Part shown: positions 59,044 through 64,000 of the stretch, piece by piece
Position numbering within the stretch: position 1 is the stretch's first letter
Layout of the letters: each line of letters opens with the position of its first letter
Source of the DNA: Diabrotica undecimpunctata
Taxonomy: Eukaryota > Arthropoda > Insecta > Coleoptera > Chrysomelidae
Assembly: GCF_040954645.1 (NCBI RefSeq)
Contig: NC_092812.1
Location: 4,278,001-4,342,000 of the forward strand
Reading direction: 5' to 3'
Length of the DNA stretch: 64,000 nt
The notes under the pieces: model-generated
What the model was told of the DNA's origin: nothing
Database searches by the model: none
The model's input: only the letters and a program-made list of their open reading frames with translations
Translations under genes and position numbers: made by a program

Positions 59044-60780
59044 TTAGGTAATACAAAATATTAAATCAAACGTGTATGAAAATTCAAAAAACAATTTTTG
59101 ATCCTTTGTAAGACACAAATAAACATTACATTTTAAACAACTGACTCGCACAACTGACTCGCGTTCTACTTTTGCAAGTGCTTCTGTGGCTGTAGTTAGC
59201 TGATCTACAGTTGGAAAGTACTCAAAGCTATCCAACTTTTTATCTTCAGCTGGTATTGCAGACCTATAATTTTGTGTTTTTTTTGTTGGAGGCTCTCTTT
59301 CTTCCTCTTCTTGACCACTATTAGTAAAACGTCGTTTCGTAGAGGTTGCCAATAATGTTTCTGCAAGTTCCATTCGAAAGGAAAGGATATCCTTTACCTT
59401 TCGTTTTGAAATATTAATCATTTGACAGTTAGCTCTATATTGCATCCATAAATTTACCATCGCAAGATCCAAAAAGTGGATTATTACTTTTAAGGTTGAT
59501 TTTCTGGTTTTTATCCAGATTCGGTAATATTCTAGTTGCTGATCTACGATATCAACACCTCCCATATTATCATTGTAAGATTTAACAATATCAGGACAAG
59601 TTATTTCTACATATTTTTTTTCATTTTTACACCACCTTTTTACAATACTTTAAGGATCAACTCCAGCTACATTCAACAATAAAACTACAGACTTTGAGTC
59701 TCTCCACTTAACGGCCACCATATTTTGTTCTTTGCAGAAAAATTGTGCACTTTGACCTGTCTGAAGACGATTATCTATCACAAAGTTAACTTTGATTCGA
59801 TTGTTCATTACGGTTCTAGTTTCATATATTTGTAGTTCACAAAGCTTATTTATTAAGCGAGGTGTAGTAAAATACCTGCCAAAGTGCAAAAATGCTCCTT
59901 CTGGCAATGATGTTGTTAATCTTAAGACTACAGAATGTCCAAGTCCATATTCCGCATTTAAAATAGGAGTTTATTTTCCTTGGTATATCGCAAAATCGAG
60001 AACCACACCTGTTGATGAAGTCAGTATAAAAATTTTTAATCCTACTGGTCGTGGTTTGCCTTTAGATATTGACGTAGAGAGCACCTACCAGTAAAAGGAA
60101 TCATCTGTTCCAATGCTGTAGTTGTTTATTGATCTCTCAATTTGAAGACATGCATTTCGTACCGCATCTATGACAGGTTGCACTTTCCATAGCCTGTTAT
60201 TGTGATGATTCTCAGAGGGAGAATTTTTTTCAACAAAGTGAAGGCAGGTTCTCAGTTGCATAACTCTATCCCTGGGTAAAGCATCAGATACACTTGATAT
60301 TTTTAACCCAGCTTTTCAATACCCGGATAAACAAGGATACCGAGTACAACCAAAGAGCAAATCGGCTCCGAATAGATTTTTTATTTAAGCTGCTGTCGTA
60401 TTTATTGCTTTTCCTTTTTTTGACAATGTATACATATTAGAATATAAGGCTGCTTGGTCAAAAATGTTGTTTGGAAAATATTTAAAAAAATATTTTAGAG
60501 GATTTTCAAGATTTCCCTGTTGGCTTGCAAACAAATTTTCTTTCTTTGGTTTATCCTCGACACTGGTAAAACGAACGGCTTTTGACCAAGAAAATTTTTG
60601 TTCTTCTTTTTTTTATTTTCATGATTTTGCTGTGGTTTATTTTCAAATTCATATAGAATAGGTTCGTTTCTTATTAATTTTTCGTTTGGCGGCTAAATTT
60701 CCTGGTCGCTACTATCCGACTTGTCATCGCTCTCTGCCAGATTCCTAGTACGTTCCTGAGCCTGAGTCTAGAAAGAAATC
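59044..60780 (-). pseudogene. piggyBac-type transposase, broken
   Basis: Minus-strand pieces in order: an N-terminal acidic start near 60750; SPSKAVRFTSVEDKPKKENL (about 60570); VSDALPRDRVMQLRTCLHFV (about 60270); [32 protein letters not shown] (about 60050); LGHSVVLRLTTSLPEG; FGRYFTTPRLINKL; VKWRDSKSVVLLLNV (59720); and MGGVDIVDQQLEYYRIWIKT (59560). The end has a Cys-rich CLKCNVYLCLTKDQ. This order is typical of piggyBac transposases, which excise and insert at TTAA. The expected acidic active-site motif before KGKPRPVG is degraded (SIGTDDSF). At least four frame breaks kill it. I could not define inverted repeats or TTAA flanks. Confidence 0.75.
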
Positions 60781-61490
60781 TAAAATAAAAAATAAAAAAA
60801 AAACGCAGTTAATCCCAACCTGCACAAATGTGTAAGTAGAAATAGAAAGTTAATTTTCTAAAAAACTATGTTAAAATTTAACAAGAAAACAATGCAATTA
60901 TTTGGCTAGACTAATAATAAAATTTATTATTACATAAATGTAACATACTGGTTTAAAAAAAACAAGCTTCTGTACTATAAAAAATATACTTACATTTTTG
61001 ACGAAAATTTCGGCCTTCCATCGTGAAGAACTAATTCATACTAATATCCCACCAACCCAAAAGCACGTGGCCCAGACATGATTCGTTACGGATTCGTTAG
61101 GATACGTTAAAAATAGCCTACACAAAAAATTGTAGGCATGGGTGGAAAGGGATAAATATTGTTTTTACGTTTTTGTACAAGGAACCCCATTTTGTAGGCA
61201 TGGGTGGAAAATTAACCTGTTTTATTTGGCGACTTGACATTTTCTTGTATTCCCTGAAACCCACTCATTGCTACTTTATCATTAGAAATATTTTATGTTT
61301 CTTTACAAAAAAATAATCCTATTTATATATGGAACCAAGTGACTGGTTCTGTCTAAAATTGTATAAAAAATACTGAAATTTAATTTTTTAAAAAGGAACA
61401 AAGTAGCATATTTATTTTATGAATGATATTTTTTAAACTACTTTTAGACAACAAAAGTCTAAATTACCTATACTAATATTCACAGTATTC
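60781..61490. other. Non-coding stretch with a duplicated 19-mer
   Basis: No gene is visible. The 19-mer ttgtaggcatgggtggaaa occurs at 61130-61148 and 61192-61210, 62 bp apart. It could belong to the subterminal part of the piggyBac-type element, but no matching copy was found on its other side. Confidence 0.4.
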
Positions 61491-61630
61491 GTTGGACAGT
61501 TAACAGGTGAAAATCGTTCGATAAATCTGTGCCGGGTCCTTAACTAGTGCTATTATTAAATTAATAGGTATTTAATTTGAAAATAAACCAACCGATCTTC
61601 TAAAAAGGTAGGATCTAATTATTTATTATT

Positions 61631-62207
61631 ATGAGTGAATCGGGGGGTGGTGTTGAGCCACCCCAGAATAATATATCATTAATGGATACGGAAGACAAAA
61701 GGTATATTAATTTAAATAACAGATATAAAATAAATGATTCAGGGTATTATAATGTCTTTGTAGAATCTACAGACAAAAACTTGTCCCGTTTATCACCAGT
61801 ACGTGTCGGTCATTATCTATTTAAAAACCAATATTTTAAACACGATGTACTAGACATTAAACCTATTGGCAGAAATAAGGTAAAAGTAATTTTTAAAACT
61901 TATACTTGCGCAAATTCTCTAATTGAACATGAGCTTATTAAGGATAATAAACTTGTAGCGTACATTCCATCATTTTTTACTCAAAAGAAGGGAATTATTA
62001 GGGAAGTCGATACGTTTTTGGATGAAAAGTATATTTTAGAAAATATTGTTTCAGATAAAAATGTTGTCGAAGTAAAAAGGTTAAAACGGAAAATAATTGA
62101 CTCGGATAATGAAACAATTCTTGTACCTCGCCAGATGGTCATTTTGACATTTGAAGGAAATACCATTCCTAAGACTGTTAATTTAGACTTGGTTAGGTTT
62201 AATGTTG

Positions 62208-62274
<67 letters not shown>

Positions 62275-62994
62275 TATATATATCCGGTTGTTCAGTGTTT
62301 TAATTGCTTTCGTTACGGTCATACTGCTCGGCAATGCAAATCAACATCAAATCGTTGTAAAAAATGTAGTCAAACTCATAATAATAATGCAACATGCACT
62401 AACTCCCTATTTTGTTTACATTGCAACTCCACTGAACACAACTCACTCTCTAAACAGTGTGCTACATTTAAACACCAATACAAAATAAAATCAATAATGG
62501 CTTTAGAAAACACTACCTTTAAAGAGGCAGAAACCATAGCTAACAATCCTTCATACGCCAAGGTAACTACAAATAATAGATTCGATATCCTCAATACTAT
62601 ACAAAGTTTCCCCGCCTTAACCCCTAACATCCCTGAAGGTACAAATCAAAATCAATCCTATTTACCTACCATTAAAAAAACAAGAAACAAGCGTAAAGCT
62701 ATCTCTCCTACTGCGATCAAAAACGCACCAACTTTCCCAAGATTTCCAAATGCTACAAACACCTCATCCCAACCTATAATCCCTAATCCCTACAGGGACG
62801 AGTTTATGGCGTATAAAGAAAAAATAGAATGTAAAATAATCAATGAAATTCCAGCCTTGATAGAAAATATCATCAAGAAAATTAACCCTAAAATATTTTT
62901 ACCTAACTTACAAAAAAATACAAAAGAAGAAATTGAAAAAATGTTGAACAACCTAACAGATATTGAAAGCGATGGGGAACAACAGGACATTTAA
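61631..62994 (+). pseudogene. Element D ORF1 (Gag-like), frame-broken by a (TA)n array
   Basis: The ATG at 61631 opens MSESGGGVEPPQNNISLMDT. An RRM-like region follows (VFVESTDKNLSRLSPVRVGH, KVKVIFKTYTCANSLIEHEL), then RQMVILTFEGNTIPK. At residue 195 the frame enters the (TA)n array (62214-62280). After the array coding continues in another frame: CFNCFRYGHTARQC (intact CCHC knuckle), CKKCSQTHNNNATC, CLHCNSTEHNSLSKQC, then LENTTFKEAETIANNPSYAK to the TAA at 62992. It is longer and better kept than in element C. It would bind element RNA. Confidence 0.8.
62214..62280 (+). repeat. (TA)n expansion inside ORF1
   Basis: Element C has only 'catatatacaacc' at the matching place, so the array grew from a short coding TATATA seed. 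Its length is not a multiple of three in effect, since the frames before and after differ. Confidence 0.92.
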
Positions 62995-64000
62995 CATACT
63001 GCAGTGGAACTGTCAATCTATAAATAAACATAAACCTAGTTTACTTAATTATCTCGAGCACAATGTTGTTGATGTCATTCTGCTTAATGAAACATGGCTT
63101 TCTAAAAATAAAACTTTTGGTTTAACAGGTTACAACGTTATCAGAAGCGATAGACCTGATGGTTACGGTGGTGTAGCCATCCTCATATCAAATAACCTTT
63201 GTTTTACTGAAATTAATGTAACAAAAAACTTTAATAAAGGTATTGAAACGTGTGCAGTTTTTATAGAACAAATTAAATTTGTAATCGTTTGTATTTATAA
63301 ACCACCCAAAGTAATAGTCAATAATAGAGATTGGGAAAAGTTTTTAACTCAATTTAGTGGTAGGGTTGTCATTGGTGGGGACTTCAATGGACACCACAGA
63401 AGGTGGGGTTCCTTGAAGGATTCCGCTCAGGGCAAGTGTATAGTAGACGCGCTAGATAACAGTAATTTAGTTCTGCTAAACGACTGTAGACCGACCATAG
63501 TAACAAGACCTAATGAACTTCCATCAATGGTGGATCTATCCCTTGTTACACCAAATCTATTTAGATAACCACATGAGATATTGTTCCCGATACTCTGGGT
63601 TCAACTCACTTACCTATAGTAATCACCATCGACTTGGACTATCACCCATGTACAATAATTCCTTCATCTAAATGGAAAGAGTCTTTAGCAAACTGGAATA
63701 TCTTTAAAGGTCATATAGAAAAAACATTATCCGAAAATATAACCGATAATATCACTTTAGCGGAACGTTTTGACTTCCTGTTAAAGACAATTGACGATAC
63801 TGCCTCATTTTCTATGAATATCAAAAATTCCTTTCAGCCAAAATCTCGAATTCCAGTCTGGTGAGATTATGAATGCAAAAATATGATCATTTCACGAAAA
63901 TTTGCATACAAAAGATACATTGAAGCATCAAATTTTGAAAACTATATTAAATACAAACAAATTCAAGCCAAAAGCAAACTCCTCTTTACAAACAAACAAA
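62972..64000 (+). pseudogene. Element D ORF2, endonuclease and linker (partial)
   Basis: The ATG at 62972 overlaps the end of ORF1 by 23 bases, in another frame. The endonuclease reads FNILQWNCQSINKHKPSLLN, LLNETWLSK, VIRSDRPDGYGGVAILISN, VIGGDFNGHHRRWGSLKDSA (metal site) and MVDLSLVTPNL to a TAA at 63566. The remainder (LDYHPCTIIPSSKWKESLAN, 63634-63864) belongs to the linker before RT and is broken by a TGA at 63862. The RT lies beyond the window. Confidence 0.8.

Larger units (their letters stand above)
61495..64000 (+). mobile_element. I-like non-LTR retrotransposon (element D), running off the window
   Basis: This is a relative of element C with the same ORF order. The 5' end is near 61495, by analogy with the leader length in element C; no target duplication can be tested because the 3' end is outside. 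ORF1 and the start of ORF2 are present, both with breaks. Confidence 0.75.

Overview
The window looks like intergenic or intronic DNA from a large, AT-rich, repeat-laden insect genome. Almost every coding stretch I can assign belongs to a transposable element, most of them degenerate. Element types include Jockey-, R1-, I- and RTE-like LINEs, a Gypsy-type LTR element, and Tc1/mariner, piggyBac and pogo-like transposases. The only candidates for non-element genes are a broken THAP-domain gene (about 15.0-17.1 kb, minus) and the broken copy of a multi-copy insect protein family (about 56.0-58.8 kb, plus). The host species cannot be fixed from sequence alone; a beetle or hemipteran-like genome is only a guess. 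No rRNA, tRNA gene or CRISPR array was seen.

Layout. 1-2.6 kb: 5' part of a Jockey-clade element on the minus strand with an intact 705-residue ORF1. 2.6-4.3 kb: non-coding with (TA)n and a GACT-rich tandem repeat. 4.28-9.49 kb: a near-identical 2.6-kb segment duplicated in tandem. Each copy holds a (TA)n array, a pogo-like transposase tail, the ORF1 region of a LINE (here LINE-A), and the 3' end of an R1-like element. 8.94-11.71 kb: that R1-like element, inserted in LINE-A with a 14-bp target duplication and carrying a perfect fold-back at its 5' end. 11.71-14.6 kb: LINE-A resumes with a decayed ORF2. 14.6-21.6 kb: broken THAP exons and old LINE fragments. 22.0-26.9 kb: AT-rich foldback elements with long inverted arms. 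27.2-31.4 kb: a complete LINE (LINE-B) bounded by a 13-bp target duplication.

31.9-40.25 kb: a young Gypsy-type LTR element inside a (TA)n array, minus strand. Its LTRs are 1408 bp and look identical, its primer-binding site matches tRNA-Lys(CUU), and its gag and pol are interrupted only by in-frame UAA codons. 40.5-45.75 kb: an I-like LINE with an internal duplication. 45.8-48.7 kb: remnants of an old LINE family whose pieces recur at 53.9-54.8 and 55.2-55.6 kb. 48.8-51.35 kb: a 5'-truncated but well-preserved RTE element. 51.44-53.0 kb: a Tc1-like element with good terminal inverted repeats, flanked on both sides by (TA)n. 56-58.8 kb: the broken multi-copy protein gene, split by a GC-rich insertion and containing a second perfect palindrome. 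59.0-60.8 kb: a piggyBac-type pseudogene. 61.5 kb to the end: a second I-like LINE whose ORF1 is broken by a (TA)n expansion.

The genes do not form a pathway. The coherent story is layered insertion: the order of events can be read from target duplications, nested breaks and the tandem duplication. Two perfect short palindromes, the UAA-only breaks in otherwise open elements, and the repeated meeting of element edges with (TA)n arrays are the observations most worth checking.
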